From Streptomyces sp. DvalAA-43 (GTDB taxonomy: Bacteria; Actinomycetota; Actinomycetes; Streptomycetales; Streptomycetaceae), in NCBI RefSeq assembly GCF_900091725.1, contig NZ_FMBW01000077.1, forward strand, positions 78,219 through 142,218: a stretch of 64,000 nt of DNA, read 5' to 3'. Below are positions 24,113-33,069 of this stretch, one piece after another. Below the pieces are notes generated by a model. It was given only the letters and a program-made list of their open reading frames with translations. It was not told where the DNA came from and searched no databases. The position numbers were made by a program, and so were the translations under genes. The first letter of the stretch is position 1, and each line of letters opens with the position of its first letter.

Positions 24113-24766
24113 ATGACGAGCCCCACACCACCCGCCGAGCCGGTCTACGCCGACCGGACCTTCCGCTCGCCCGCCGGGATCGTCGGGGGCGTCCTGCTGC
24201 TTCTGCTCATCTTCTGGATCGGCGGGGACGCCGCGATCCGCGGGCACGGCCGGGTGCCGTGGCTGGCGCTGGCGGGGATGCTGACCTCGGTGCCGCTGGT
24301 CGTCGCGTTCACGCTGCGGCCCGTCGTGTCCGCCGGTGACCGGCGCATCCGGATCCGCAACCCGTTCCGGACGATCACCATGCCGTGGACCGAGGTCGCG
24401 GACCTGCGGGCCGGGTATTCGAGCGAGCTGTTCACCGAGGGCGGCGCCAAGTACCAGCTGTGGGCGGTGCCGGTCTCGCTGCGGCAGCGCAAGAAGGCGG
24501 CCCGGCAGCAGTCCCGGCGGTCGCTGGACGACCCCTACGACCGCACGTCCGTGCAGGCCGATGTGCGCGACACCCGGGCCCGGACGGCGTCGGCCGACCA
24601 GACCCTGGCCGATCTGCGCGAGCTGGCGGAGCGGGCGAGGACGGGCGGTGCGGGCGCCGCCGCGGGGTCCACGGAGTCGTCCGTCTCGGTGCGCTGGGCG
24701 TACGAGGTGATCGCACCGGCGGTGGTGGGCGCGGTGCTGCTCGTCGTGCTGTTCGCGACCGGCTGA
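24113..24766 (+). CDS. PH domain-containing membrane protein
   Basis: A 217-aa protein with two N-terminal transmembrane helices (GIVGGVLLLLLIFWIGG and WLALAGMLTSVPLVVAFTL). A bacterial PH-like domain follows (RRIRIRNPFRTITMPWTEVADLRAGYSSELFTEG, split here by function: the WTEVADLR strand is typical). A basic, Arg-rich linker and a C-terminal helix (VIAPAVVGAVLLVVLF) complete it. The function of the family is unknown. It is divergent from deoC but does not share its pathway. A heptamer repeat and hairpin follow the gene. Confidence 0.8.
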   Translation: MTSPTPPAEPVYADRTFRSPAGIVGGVLLLLLIFWIGGDAAIRGHGRVPWLALAGMLTSVPLVVAFTLRPVVSAGDRRIRIRNPFRTITMPWTEVADLRAGYSSELFTEGGAKYQLWAVPVSLRQRKKAARQQSRRSLDDPYDRTSVQADVRDTRARTASADQTLADLRELAERARTGGAGAAAGSTESSVSVRWAYEVIAPAVVGAVLLVVLFATG

Positions 24767-24873
24767 GGCCGGGCGGGGGCCACCCGAGAGGCTCTGAGGG
24801 CGGGTCGGAAGGCCCGTAGGGTCGGGGACGGCTCGTACGGTCAGGGAAGGCCCGTACGAGGGCCTGATCCGGT

Positions 24874-24922
24874 GAAGCCCGAAGCCCGAAGCCCGAAGCC
24901 CGAAGCCCGAAGCCCGAAGCCC
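24874..24922 (+). repeat. Seven tandem GAAGCCC heptamers
   Basis: Seven perfect head-to-tail copies of GAAGCCC. The last copy is the left arm of the adjoining terminator hairpin (24916-24948), so every unit can compete for the same right arm GGGCTTC. Confidence 0.9.
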
Positions 24923-24948
24923 GCACCGTGTTTGCCGGTGCGGGCTTC
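24916..24948. terminator. Terminator built on the heptamer repeat
   Basis: A 13-bp perfect stem (24916-24928 with 24936-24948) and 7-nt loop sit between the PH-domain gene and the convergent secreted protein gene. Confidence 0.75.
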
Positions 24949-24981
24949 GGCATGTTCCGGATGTTCCTGATGCTCCGGGGG

Positions 24982-25785
24982 CTACTTGACGTCGACGTAG
25001 TCGCCCGCCGCGGTCGCGCCGCCGGTCGTGGACGTCTCGCCGAAGGTCCAGCGCCAGTAGCCGTCCGAGGCCGCCTTGACCGTGGTCCTCAGGCTGCCCG
25101 TGGAGTCCGCCTTGACGATCTTGACCGTGGTGTAGGTGCTGCTGCCCGCCTTGCGGAACTGGAGCTTGGCGGCCTTGCCGCCGTAGCCGGCGTAGGAGTG
25201 CTTCACCCAGTCGGCGCGGGTGAGCCGCCCGGTCACGGTGAGCGTCTTCCCCTTGGTCACCGGCTCGGGCGAGGCGTTGACGGTCGCCCGCGCCGCGCGC
25301 TTGACCTGCGCCGTGGCGAGGGCGGGCAGGTAGTCCTCGCTCTTCGGCTGGCCGTTCGCGCCCCAGATGCGTGCGGCCGCGCCGACCTTCCAGGTCGTGG
25401 CGTCGTTGTTCGAGTCCAGGGTGTAGCGCGGCTCGATGTACAGGTCGCCCGTGCAGTCGGCGGCGCGCGAGCCGTCCTCGTAGCAGGTCATGCTGCCCAG
25501 GTAGATGCCGCCGTGGTCGGCGCCCTTGCGCGCCGTGGTGCCGTGGTACAGGTACGGATTGGCGTCCACGTCGGACAGGGAGTGGCCCGCGGACCAGCTG
25601 ACGTGGAACCTGACACTCGGGTGTTTCTTCTCGGTGGTGCCCACGACGATGGGCTTGCCCGAGTTCACGACCATCTTCGACACCGTGATCCCGGTGTCGG
25701 CGGCTTCCGCGGCCGGTGCGGTGAACGCCGCGAGAGCGAGCGTTCCCGCGAGGGCGGCCACGGTGCCGGTTCTGCCAGTGCGCAT
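24982..25785 (-). CDS. Secreted protein of unknown function
   Basis: A 267-aa exported protein. A signal peptide (RTGRTGTVAALAGTLALAAF, cleavage near AAEAAD, residue 29) leads into a beta-rich mature part. That part contains an Ig-like strand pattern (GITVSKMVVNSGKPIVVG), a two-cysteine loop (MTCYEDGSRAADCTG) and a C-terminal stretch typical of surface adhesive or Ig-like domains (TVTGRLTRADW, LQFRKAGSSTYTTVKIV, GYWRWTFG). GAGAGG precedes ATG 25785. No enzymatic motif was found. Similar proteins are common in Streptomyces without assigned roles. Confidence 0.78.
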   Translation of the reverse strand: MRTGRTGTVAALAGTLALAAFTAPAAEAADTGITVSKMVVNSGKPIVVGTTEKKHPSVRFHVSWSAGHSLSDVDANPYLYHGTTARKGADHGGIYLGSMTCYEDGSRAADCTGDLYIEPRYTLDSNNDATTWKVGAAARIWGANGQPKSEDYLPALATAQVKRAARATVNASPEPVTKGKTLTVTGRLTRADWVKHSYAGYGGKAAKLQFRKAGSSTYTTVKIVKADSTGSLRTTVKAASDGYWRWTFGETSTTGGATAAGDYVDVK

Positions 25786-26007
25786 GCACGGCCTCTCATC
25801 GGTAAGGGTTCGAGCAGGGGTTCGAGTCGCCGCAGAATACAGCCGCGGCGCCGGGCGGAACGCCCCCGTGTATGCCGGGCGCACGAGGGGCAACTTCCGG
25901 GTGAAAGCCGACCGTTGTGCCTGTTTCGGGTCCCGGTGGTCCCGCCCGTCTCCATACATTGCGCGTGCCGCCCGACTTCCGAAGCGGGCGGCGGGGGGTG
26001 GGGCGAG

Positions 26008-26388
26008 ATGACGGACGACGGCGGTTCCGGCAGAGCGGACGCCATGGGTGCGCGCTGCCGGATAGACATCGGGACCGACGGCGGCTACGGCTGGCGGATG
26101 ATCGCGCAGAACGGACGCGTGGTCGCGGTCTCCGCGCTCTCGTACGGCGAGCACGGCGCATGCCGGGCCGCCTTCGAGGAGTTGTGCGCGGGACAGCAGG
26201 GCCTGACGGGCGGGGTGCAGCACACGCCCGGCGGCAACGGCTGGATGTGGCTGCTCAGGGACCGGGACGGACGGGCCACGGTCGTCTCGGCGCGGGCCTA
26301 CGAGCGCCATTCGACCTGCCGGGCCGCCTACGAACGGTTCCGCGGGCTGCTCGCCGCGATGGAGGGCGTCACCGGAAGTTGCCTTTAG
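26008..26388 (+). CDS. DUF1508/YegP-like protein with two repeats
   Basis: A 126-aa protein made of two YegP-like modules. Each has the pattern of a G-WxW/WR strand, a stretch with VVAVSALSY or ATVVSARAY, then the conserved CRAAFE / CRAAYE segment. The second repeat ends MEGVTGSC. The modules bind unknown ligands; some family members are linked to stress or phage contexts, but the role is undefined. ATG 26008 follows GGGGTGGGG. It sits just before the Pst-like operon. Confidence 0.7.
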   Translation: MTDDGGSGRADAMGARCRIDIGTDGGYGWRMIAQNGRVVAVSALSYGEHGACRAAFEELCAGQQGLTGGVQHTPGGNGWMWLLRDRDGRATVVSARAYERHSTCRAAYERFRGLLAAMEGVTGSCL

Positions 26389-26449
26389 GGCACACCTCAT
26401 TCACATCTCGGAGCGTGCGCGTCCATGACGCGGCAGCAGCGTCGACCGC

Positions 26450-27454
26450 GTGACGAGAGATACGAGGGGGACCGCGGCGCAGGACGTGCCGCGGCGGCTG
26501 TACGCGGACCCGGGGCTGCCCGACCGCGTGTTCAGGGGCGTGGCCCGCGGCGGCGGCGGGCTGGTGCTCGCGGTGATGCTGCTGGTCGGCGGATTCCTGC
26601 TCTACCGGGCCTGGGAGGCGCTGTCCCGGGCGGGCTGGTCGTTCCTGACGACCGAGGCCTGGGAGCCGGACGCCGGCCGCTTCGGGATCGCCGCCGTGCT
26701 GGTCGGGACGGTGCTCATCGCGCTGGTGGCCGTCGCCGTCGCCGTACCGCTGGCGGTCGGCGGGGCGCTGTACATCTCCGAGTACGCGCCGCCCCGGCTG
26801 CGCCGCACGCTGATCAGCGTCGTCGACCTGATGGCGGCCGTGCCGTCGGTCGTCTACGGGCTGTGGGGGCTGTTCTTCTTCGAGGGGAAGATCCTCCCCA
26901 CCGCCCGGTGGATCGCGACCTACCTGGGCTGGATCCCGGTCTTCCGGGTGGACGGCGCCGATCCGTCCGACCCGCTCGCACCGGAGAGCGTGTACACCTC
27001 CTCCACGCTGGTCGCGGGGGTCGTCGTGGCGCTGATGGTCGCGCCGATCGCCTGCTCGGTGATGCGGGAGGTGTTCTCGCAGGCGCCGGTCGGCGAGCGC
27101 GAGGGCGCGTACGCGCTGGGGGCCACCCGCTGGGGCATGATCCGCAGCGTCGTCCTGCCGTTCGGCAAGGGCGGCATGATCGGCGGCACCATGCTCGGCC
27201 TGGGCCGGGCGCTGGGCGAGACCATCGGGGTCTACCTGATCATCTCGCCGGTCTTCGAGATCCAGTGGCACGTGGTGCAGAGCGGGGCCAGCTCGGTCGC
27301 CGCGCTGATCGCCCTGCGCTACGGCGAGGCCAGCGAATTCGGCATGTCGGCGCTGATGGCCGCGGGCCTCGCGCTCTTCCTGATGACGCTCGTCGTCAAC
27401 TTCGCGGCGTCGTCGATCGTCGCCCGCAGCCGGTCCGGCGCGGCGAGTGAGTGA
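26450..27454 (+). CDS. pstC: PstC-type ABC transporter permease
   Basis: A 334-aa membrane permease of the phosphate (Pst) family with about six transmembrane helices. The coupling EAA-like loop is present (EGAYALGATRWGMIRSVVLPFGKGG), and LGLGRALGETIGVYLI is the family hallmark. It pairs with the PstA-type protein to make the channel of an importer, and it starts the operon. The substrate of this copy is unknown because its binding proteins are divergent. GTG 26450 follows the DUF1508 gene by 61 bp; no convincing PHO box was identified. Confidence 0.9.
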   Translation: MTRDTRGTAAQDVPRRLYADPGLPDRVFRGVARGGGGLVLAVMLLVGGFLLYRAWEALSRAGWSFLTTEAWEPDAGRFGIAAVLVGTVLIALVAVAVAVPLAVGGALYISEYAPPRLRRTLISVVDLMAAVPSVVYGLWGLFFFEGKILPTARWIATYLGWIPVFRVDGADPSDPLAPESVYTSSTLVAGVVVALMVAPIACSVMREVFSQAPVGEREGAYALGATRWGMIRSVVLPFGKGGMIGGTMLGLGRALGETIGVYLIISPVFEIQWHVVQSGASSVAALIALRYGEASEFGMSALMAAGLALFLMTLVVNFAASSIVARSRSGAASE

Positions 27455-27467
27455 GGGGACCCCACAG

Positions 27468-28685
27468 ATGACCATCGCACCCGAGAGGCCCGCCACCACC
27501 GCGGAGCGGGCCGCGTCCGTGTCCGTGGGGGAGCGGCGGCGGTCGGTGAGCCTGCTGCGCGCCACCGACGTGTACGCGCTGCTCGGCGCCGCGGCCGCCG
27601 CCCTGTCGCTCACCTGGCTGCTGTTCGCCCGGCTGCTGCCGCTCAGCGGGACCATCGGCTTCCTGGTCGTCGCGTACGGGCTGTTCCTCGGCCTGTACGG
27701 GCTGCTGGTCTCGTTCGACGAGAACGGTCCCGCGGTACGGGACCGGCTGGCCGCCGTCGTGGTGCAGAGCCTCGGCCTGGTCATGGTCGTCGCGCTCGGC
27801 TTCGTCGTCGTCTTCACGCTGTGGGAGGGCCGCAAGGCGCTGCCGCACCTGAACTTCTTCACCCAGGACATGGCGGAGGCGGGGCCCCTGGACCCGCTCT
27901 CGGCCGGCGGGATCCTGCACGCGATCGTCGGCACGCTGGAGCAGATCACCGTCGCGCTCGCCCTGACCGTCCCCACCGGAATGGTCTGCGCGGTCTTCCT
28001 CAACGAGGTGCCGGGCCGCTTCGCCCGGTTCGTACGGACCGTCGTCGAGGCGATGACCGCGCTGCCGTCGATCGTCGCCGGTCTGTTCATCTACGCGACG
28101 GTGATCCTCGCCCTCGGCTTCGACCGGTCCGGTCTCGCCGCGTCCCTCGCGCTCGCCGTGATGATGCTGCCGATCATCATCCGGGCGGCCGACGTGGTGA
28201 TCCGGCTGGTGCCGGGGACGCTGCGGGAGGCCTCGTACGCGCTGGGCACCTCGCGCTGGCGCACCGTCTGGCACGTGGTGCTGCCGACCGCCCGCTCCGG
28301 GCTGACCACCTCCGTGATCCTCGGCACCGCGCGCGGGATCGGCGAGACCTCGCCCGTGCTGCTCACCGCCGGATTCACCGCCGAGATCAACGGCGATCCG
28401 CTGTCGGGGCCGCAGGTCTCGCTGCCGCTCGCCACCTTCGAGTTCGTCAAGTCGCCCGAGCCCACGATGATCGCCCGCGGCTTCGGCACGGCGGCCGTCC
28501 TGATGGCGCTGGTGCTCGTGCTGTTCGTCGTCGCCCGCGTCATCGGCGGCCGGGGACCCGGGCAGCTGACCAGGCGCCAGGAGCACCGCCGGGTCGAGGC
28601 GTCACGGCGCGACGCCGAACGGTTCGCCGCCCGGTCCGGGCGGCCCGCGCCCCGGGACACACCCATGGATACGAGGAGTGAGTGA
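27468..28685 (+). CDS. pstA: PstA-type ABC transporter permease
   Basis: A 405-aa permease. It has the EAA loop (REASYALGTSRWRTVWHVVLPTARSG) and ARGIGETSPVLLTAGF, as in PstA. It is longer than usual, with a 60-residue head and extra N-terminal helices (DVYALLGAAAAALSLTWLLF, GFLVVAYGLFLGLYGLLV). About eight membrane segments are predicted by eye, and the tail is basic. GAGGGGAC lies before ATG 27468; an earlier GTG at 27447 would overlap pstC. Same operon as pstC. Confidence 0.9.
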   Translation: MTIAPERPATTAERAASVSVGERRRSVSLLRATDVYALLGAAAAALSLTWLLFARLLPLSGTIGFLVVAYGLFLGLYGLLVSFDENGPAVRDRLAAVVVQSLGLVMVVALGFVVVFTLWEGRKALPHLNFFTQDMAEAGPLDPLSAGGILHAIVGTLEQITVALALTVPTGMVCAVFLNEVPGRFARFVRTVVEAMTALPSIVAGLFIYATVILALGFDRSGLAASLALAVMMLPIIIRAADVVIRLVPGTLREASYALGTSRWRTVWHVVLPTARSGLTTSVILGTARGIGETSPVLLTAGFTAEINGDPLSGPQVSLPLATFEFVKSPEPTMIARGFGTAAVLMALVLVLFVVARVIGGRGPGQLTRRQEHRRVEASRRDAERFAARSGRPAPRDTPMDTRSE

Positions 28686-28688
28686 CCA

Positions 28689-30392
28689 GTGAGACCGGCA
28701 ACCGTCTCCCGACTGACCATGGCGGTGGCGGCACTGGTGTGCGCGCTGCTCGCCCTGCACCCGACGACCGCCCAGGCCGCCTCGTACACCAAGATCAGCG
28801 GCGGGGGCTCCACCTGGAGCTCCAACGCGCTCGACCAGTGGCGCCGCAATGTCGCCGCCAACAGCGGCATGACGGTCAACTACTCGCCGGTCGGCTCCTC
28901 GGTGGGCCGTGAGCAGTTCAAGAACGGCACGGCGGACTTCGCCGTCTCCGAGATCCCGTACGGACTGACCGAGTCCGGGATGCGGGACGCGCCGCCCAGG
29001 CGCGGATACGCGTACATGCCGATCGTGGCCGGTGGCACGGCCTTCATGTACAACCTGCGGATCGGCGGCAAGAAGGTCACCAACCTGCGGCTCTCCGGCG
29101 AGGTCATCACCAAGATCTTCACCGGCACGCTCACGATGTGGAACGCCCCCGAGATCCGGGCCGACAACCCCGGTCTGGTGCTCCCGGCCCGCCGCATCAT
29201 CCCCGTCGTACGCTCCGACGGCTCCGGTACGACCGCCCAGCTGACCACCTGGCTGGCCAAGGAGCACGGCGCGCTGTGGGACGCGTACTGCCGTCGGGCC
29301 GGGCGTTCCACGCCCTGCGGGATGACCTCGTACTTCCCGGTCGTGCCGGGCTCCTCGACGATCGCCAAGTCCGGTTCGCTCGGCGTCTCCGGCTACACCA
29401 AGCAGGGGCACGCCGAAGGCGCGATCACCTACGTCGAGTACTCGTACGCGATCAAGACCCACTTCCCGGTGGCGAAGGTGCTCAACGCCTCCGGCTACTA
29501 CGTCGAACCGACCGCCTCCAGCGTCGCCGTGGCCCTGCTGAAGGCCCGGATCAACGAGGACAAGAACTCCGAGGACTACCTCACCCAGATCCTCGACGGG
29601 GTCTACCGCTCGGCCGACCGCCGCACCTACCCGCTCTCCTCCTACAGCTACATGATCGTGCCCACCGCGGCCGAGTCGCCGTTCACCGAGGCCAAGGGCA
29701 GGACGCTCGGCGCCTTCGCCAACTACTTCCTCTGCGAGGGCCAGCAGCAGGCCGAGGAGCTCGGCTACTCGCCCCTGCCCAAGAACCTGGTCGAAGCCGG
29801 ATTCACCCAGGTCCGCAGGATCCCCGGCGCACCGGCCTCCTCCATCGACATCAAGAGCTGCCACAACCCCACCTTCTCCGCCGACGGCTCCAACACCCTC
29901 GCCAGGAACGCCCCGTACCCCAGGGCCTGCGACAAGCGCGGCATCACCCAGTGCGCGGACGGCACGGCGGGCGCCAAGGAGCAGACCCGGGTGAACCCCG
30001 GTGCGAACGGCGGCGGTTCCGGCGGCGGGGCCACCGGCGGCGGTACCGGCGGCGGCGCGGCTTCCGGGGGCGGTACCGGCGGCGCCGGGGCCGGGGGATC
30101 GTCGGGATCCTCCGCCGGTACGGACGGGGCGTCCGGCGGTACGGCGGGCGGGGCGGCCTCGGGCGCCGTCGACCCCGGCACCGGCGAGGCGATCGACTCC
30201 TCGGCCGGGGCGGGCGGCGGCGACGCCTCCGTCGTCGGCAACCCGGTCACCCTCGCCGCGGGCGGCTCACCGGGGCTGCGGGGCGTACTGATGGCGCTCT
30301 CCGCCGTCCTGCTCGTCGGCGTGGTCGTCGGACCACCGCTCACCGCACGGGCGCTCACCGCCCGCAACCGCCGCAAGGAAGGGCCGCGATGA
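28689..30392 (+). CDS. pstS: PstS-like substrate-binding protein with Gly-rich linker and C-terminal membrane anchor
   Basis: A 567-aa exported protein. A signal peptide ends near TTAQAA (residue 30). The PstS-like ligand-binding domain spans about 31-390. GGGSTWSSNALDQW, DFAVSEIPYG and VRSDGSGTTAQL correspond to the phosphate-contact segments of PstS. A long Gly/Ser/Ala linker (about 430-520) leads to a C-terminal transmembrane helix (GVLMALSAVLLVGVVVG) and a basic tail, so the protein should stay membrane-tethered. It lacks the lipobox usual for Gram-positive PstS. The start is GTG 28689, 3 nt after pstA. Confidence 0.88.
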   Translation: MRPATVSRLTMAVAALVCALLALHPTTAQAASYTKISGGGSTWSSNALDQWRRNVAANSGMTVNYSPVGSSVGREQFKNGTADFAVSEIPYGLTESGMRDAPPRRGYAYMPIVAGGTAFMYNLRIGGKKVTNLRLSGEVITKIFTGTLTMWNAPEIRADNPGLVLPARRIIPVVRSDGSGTTAQLTTWLAKEHGALWDAYCRRAGRSTPCGMTSYFPVVPGSSTIAKSGSLGVSGYTKQGHAEGAITYVEYSYAIKTHFPVAKVLNASGYYVEPTASSVAVALLKARINEDKNSEDYLTQILDGVYRSADRRTYPLSSYSYMIVPTAAESPFTEAKGRTLGAFANYFLCEGQQQAEELGYSPLPKNLVEAGFTQVRRIPGAPASSIDIKSCHNPTFSADGSNTLARNAPYPRACDKRGITQCADGTAGAKEQTRVNPGANGGGSGGGATGGGTGGGAASGGGTGGAGAGGSSGSSAGTDGASGGTAGGAASGAVDPGTGEAIDSSAGAGGGDASVVGNPVTLAAGGSPGLRGVLMALSAVLLVGVVVGPPLTARALTARNRRKEGPR

Positions 30393-32848
30393 CCCACCGA
30401 CAGCGCACCCGCCGACAGCCCGCCCGCCGACGCCTCGTCACCGGCGTCGGGGCCCTGCTCGCCGCCCTGGCGACCGCCCTGCTGCCGCTGCCCGCCACCA
30501 CGCCCGCCGCACGGGCGGCGGCGGGCTCGGCGGTGACGGTGAGCGGCCACAAGGGCCCGTACGACGACTTCTCCGAGCTGAAGGTCACCGTCCACCAGAC
30601 CGAACAGCTGCGGGGCCAGGGGGTGCGGATCACCTGGACCGGCGGCCGGCCCACGCAGGACGGCTTCACGTACGACTACCTCCAGATCATGCAGTGCTGG
30701 GGCGACGACCCCCGGGGGCCCTCGCGCGAGCAGTGCCAGTTCGGCGCCCAGGGCAGCGGCGGGCAGGGCGGCAACTGGACCGCGCTGCGCCAGATCGGGG
30801 TGGGGGCCGCCGACCCCGCCGAGAAGGAGTACGTGGGCAACGGCTCCGGCGAGTCCTACGTCCCGTTCCGCCCCGCCGACGGCGGACCCGCGACCACCGG
30901 GTCGCGGGACTGGACCTACTTCAGCTCGATCGACTCCAACGAGGAGCCCTACGCCGTCACGCACGCGGACGGCACCGGCGAGTTCACCTTCCAGCTGCAG
31001 TCCGGGCAGGAGGCCTCGCAGCTCGGCTGCGGCGAACCGGTGAAGAAGTCCGGCCGGACCGCGACCCGCCCCTGCTGGCTCGTCGTCGTACCGCGCGGCG
31101 GGCACGACGTGGACGGCGGGACCGGCTCGAACCACCGGCTGGAGACCTCGCCCCTCACCAGCACCAACTGGGCCCAGCGCCTCGTGGTGCCGCTGCACTT
31201 CCAGCCGGTCGGCAACACCTGCCCGGCCGACCGGGCGGAGCGCCGGGTGACCGGCTCGGAACTCGTCACCGAGGCGATCAGCTCCTGGCAGTCGACCCTC
31301 TGCGCGGGCGCGGGCAGCGCGAAGTTCGCGTTCAGCCAGAGCGGCGAGGAGGGCGCGCGGGACATCCTCTCCAGGCCCACCCCGGGCTCCCCGCACCTCG
31401 GCTTCACCGTCGACCCACTGCTCCCGCCGGAGGAGGAGGACGACGGGAGCGCGGTGCACGCGCCGGTGGCGGTCAGCGGACTGGTGGTCGGCTTCTTCGT
31501 CGAGATGCCGGGCTCCGGACAGCTCGCCTCGATGAGACTCACCCCGCGACTGCTCGCCAAGATGCTCACCTCGTCGTACCAGAAGGACGTCGTCAGCAGA
31601 GCCAAGGAACCCCCCGAGCACATCAAGGGAAATCCGCTCAGCCTCTTCCACGACGAAGAATTCAAGCAGCTCAATCCGGCCTTCAAGGACTGGGTTCCCT
31701 ATCTGGCGCCGTCGAGCATCATGGTGCAGCTGGAGAGTTCCGACACCACCGAAATGCTGTGGAAATGGCTGCGGTCCGACAATGAGGCACGGGAATTCCT
31801 GGCCGGTACCCCCGACCCCTGGGGCACGAAGGTCAACCCGTACTTCCAGGAGCTGCACCTGGACACCGACACGAGCATGAACGACTTCCCCAAGGCGGAT
31901 CCGACCCGCATCACCGTGACCGTCGGCGAGGAGTCCCTGGAGTACGGCACCACCGAGATCGCCCCGTACGTCCAGGACATGCACGAGGGCGCGCTGCGCA
32001 CCCGCCGGGGCAACAACGGAGCCACCACCACCGCGGCCGCCGGGGGCAACGGCGCACCGGCCAAACTGGTCAACACGCCTCCGCTGGCCGGCCAGCGCAT
32101 GGTGCTCGCGATCGTCGACGCCGCCTCCGCGGCCCGCTACGGACTCCAGACCGCGGCCCTGCGCAACGCCGACGGTCACTTCGTCGCCCCCACCCCCGCC
32201 GCGCTGCTCGCCGGAGTCACCGCCATGAAGGACTCGGCCGTTCCGGGCGTGCTCGCCCCGAACCCGGGCGGCGCCAGGGGAGGGGCCTATCCGCTGGCCT
32301 CCGTCGTCTACGCGGGCGCCTACACCGGCACCCCGGCGGCCGAGCGCAAGGACTTCGCCGGGCTGATCCGCTACGCGGCGGGGGCCGGCCAGACCCCGGG
32401 GGCCGCCGCCGGACAGCTCCCGCCGGGATACGCGCCGCTGCCCGCCGCCCTGCGCACCCGGGCGCTCGCCGCCGCGGACCGGCTCCAGCACCCGAAGGCC
32501 GCGCCGGGGAGCCCCGGCACGGGCGGACCGGGGGGCTCCGGCGGCTCCGGCGCGTCCGGCGGCGGGTCCGGAGGAGCGGGCGGCGGTACGGGCGGGGCCG
32601 GTGGCGGTACGGGCGCCTCCGGCGGGGGCGGCGCGGACTCCGGCACGGGCGGCCCGCCGCCGCACGGGGCGGGCCCCGGCGACCCGAAGCAGCAGAACGT
32701 CGCCGACTCCGGCGGCACGACCCCCGCCACGGTCCTCGGGATCGTCCGCTGGGTGCTGATCGGAGTGCTGCTCGCGGGCGGCGTCGCCGGACTTTCCGGA
32801 CCCGTTCTGCTCCGCCTTTCGGCACGGAAATCCGTCCGGACCGGCTGA
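30389..32848 (+). CDS. Large secreted PstS-related protein with C-terminal membrane anchor
   Basis: An 819-aa exported protein. ATG 30389 overlaps the previous stop as ATGA, showing translational coupling. A signal sequence is followed by a unique N-terminal half with a conserved CWGDDPRG region and several Cys. Residues about 330-500 resemble the PstS hinge region (SGLVVGFFVEM, RLTPRLLAKMLTSSY, FKDWVPYLAPSS), which parallels the previous protein. A Gly-rich linker and helix (VRWVLIGVLLAGGVAGL) end the chain. I read it as a distant, enlarged substrate-binding protein; function unproven. Confidence 0.75.
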   Translation: MTHRQRTRRQPARRRLVTGVGALLAALATALLPLPATTPAARAAAGSAVTVSGHKGPYDDFSELKVTVHQTEQLRGQGVRITWTGGRPTQDGFTYDYLQIMQCWGDDPRGPSREQCQFGAQGSGGQGGNWTALRQIGVGAADPAEKEYVGNGSGESYVPFRPADGGPATTGSRDWTYFSSIDSNEEPYAVTHADGTGEFTFQLQSGQEASQLGCGEPVKKSGRTATRPCWLVVVPRGGHDVDGGTGSNHRLETSPLTSTNWAQRLVVPLHFQPVGNTCPADRAERRVTGSELVTEAISSWQSTLCAGAGSAKFAFSQSGEEGARDILSRPTPGSPHLGFTVDPLLPPEEEDDGSAVHAPVAVSGLVVGFFVEMPGSGQLASMRLTPRLLAKMLTSSYQKDVVSRAKEPPEHIKGNPLSLFHDEEFKQLNPAFKDWVPYLAPSSIMVQLESSDTTEMLWKWLRSDNEAREFLAGTPDPWGTKVNPYFQELHLDTDTSMNDFPKADPTRITVTVGEESLEYGTTEIAPYVQDMHEGALRTRRGNNGATTTAAAGGNGAPAKLVNTPPLAGQRMVLAIVDAASAARYGLQTAALRNADGHFVAPTPAALLAGVTAMKDSAVPGVLAPNPGGARGGAYPLASVVYAGAYTGTPAAERKDFAGLIRYAAGAGQTPGAAAGQLPPGYAPLPAALRTRALAAADRLQHPKAAPGSPGTGGPGGSGGSGASGGGSGGAGGGTGGAGGGTGASGGGGADSGTGGPPPHGAGPGDPKQQNVADSGGTTPATVLGIVRWVLIGVLLAGGVAGLSGPVLLRLSARKSVRTG

Positions 32849-32938
32849 GTTCTCGATGCCAGGAAGAGCGCCTGCGGAACAGCCCTTAGGTGTCACCTCG
32901 TAAAGCATTTCGTAACCTGATCAACCGTCGCCGTTGGT

Positions 32939-32977
32939 GGCCGCCGATGACCGGATACGGAAAAGTCATCGGTGGCC
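32939..32977 (+). terminator. Hairpin after the pstCA operon
   Basis: A 13-bp stem with one mismatch (32939-32951 with 32965-32977) and a 13-nt loop. It separates the pstC-pstA-SBP-SBP group from the next binding protein gene. Confidence 0.5.
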
Positions 32978-32998
32978 GGTCGACGGGCCGGTGAAAAA

Positions 32999-33013
32999 AG
33001 AATTCAGAATTCT
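32999..33013. promoter_or_regulatory. Perfect palindrome AGAATTCAGAATTCT
   Basis: A 15-bp AT-rich perfect palindrome centred at 33006, 56 bp before the GTG of the third binding protein, in an otherwise GC-rich genome. It is a candidate operator for the 33070-37474 gene group. Confidence 0.45.
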
Positions 33014-33069
33014 GCTTGAGCGTCCATTCCTTCCATTCCTCGTATCCGTATGCACGGAGGAGAACAGAA

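Noticed and set aside
25799..25835. tRNA-like GGTTCGAG sequences near 25806
   Set aside because: Two T-loop-like words occur, but there is no acceptor stem, anticodon arm or CCA around them.
26389..26449. PHO box (PhoP direct repeats) upstream of the pstC-like gene
   Set aside because: Only one TTCACATCTC-like unit is seen; no two 11-bp direct repeats of the GTTCACC type could be aligned.
29138..30388. N-terminal extension of the 819-aa protein upstream of 30389
   Set aside because: The upstream frame overlaps the PstS-like gene in another frame and is Arg/Pro/Gly-rich; ATG 30389 is coupled to the previous stop and starts a signal peptide.
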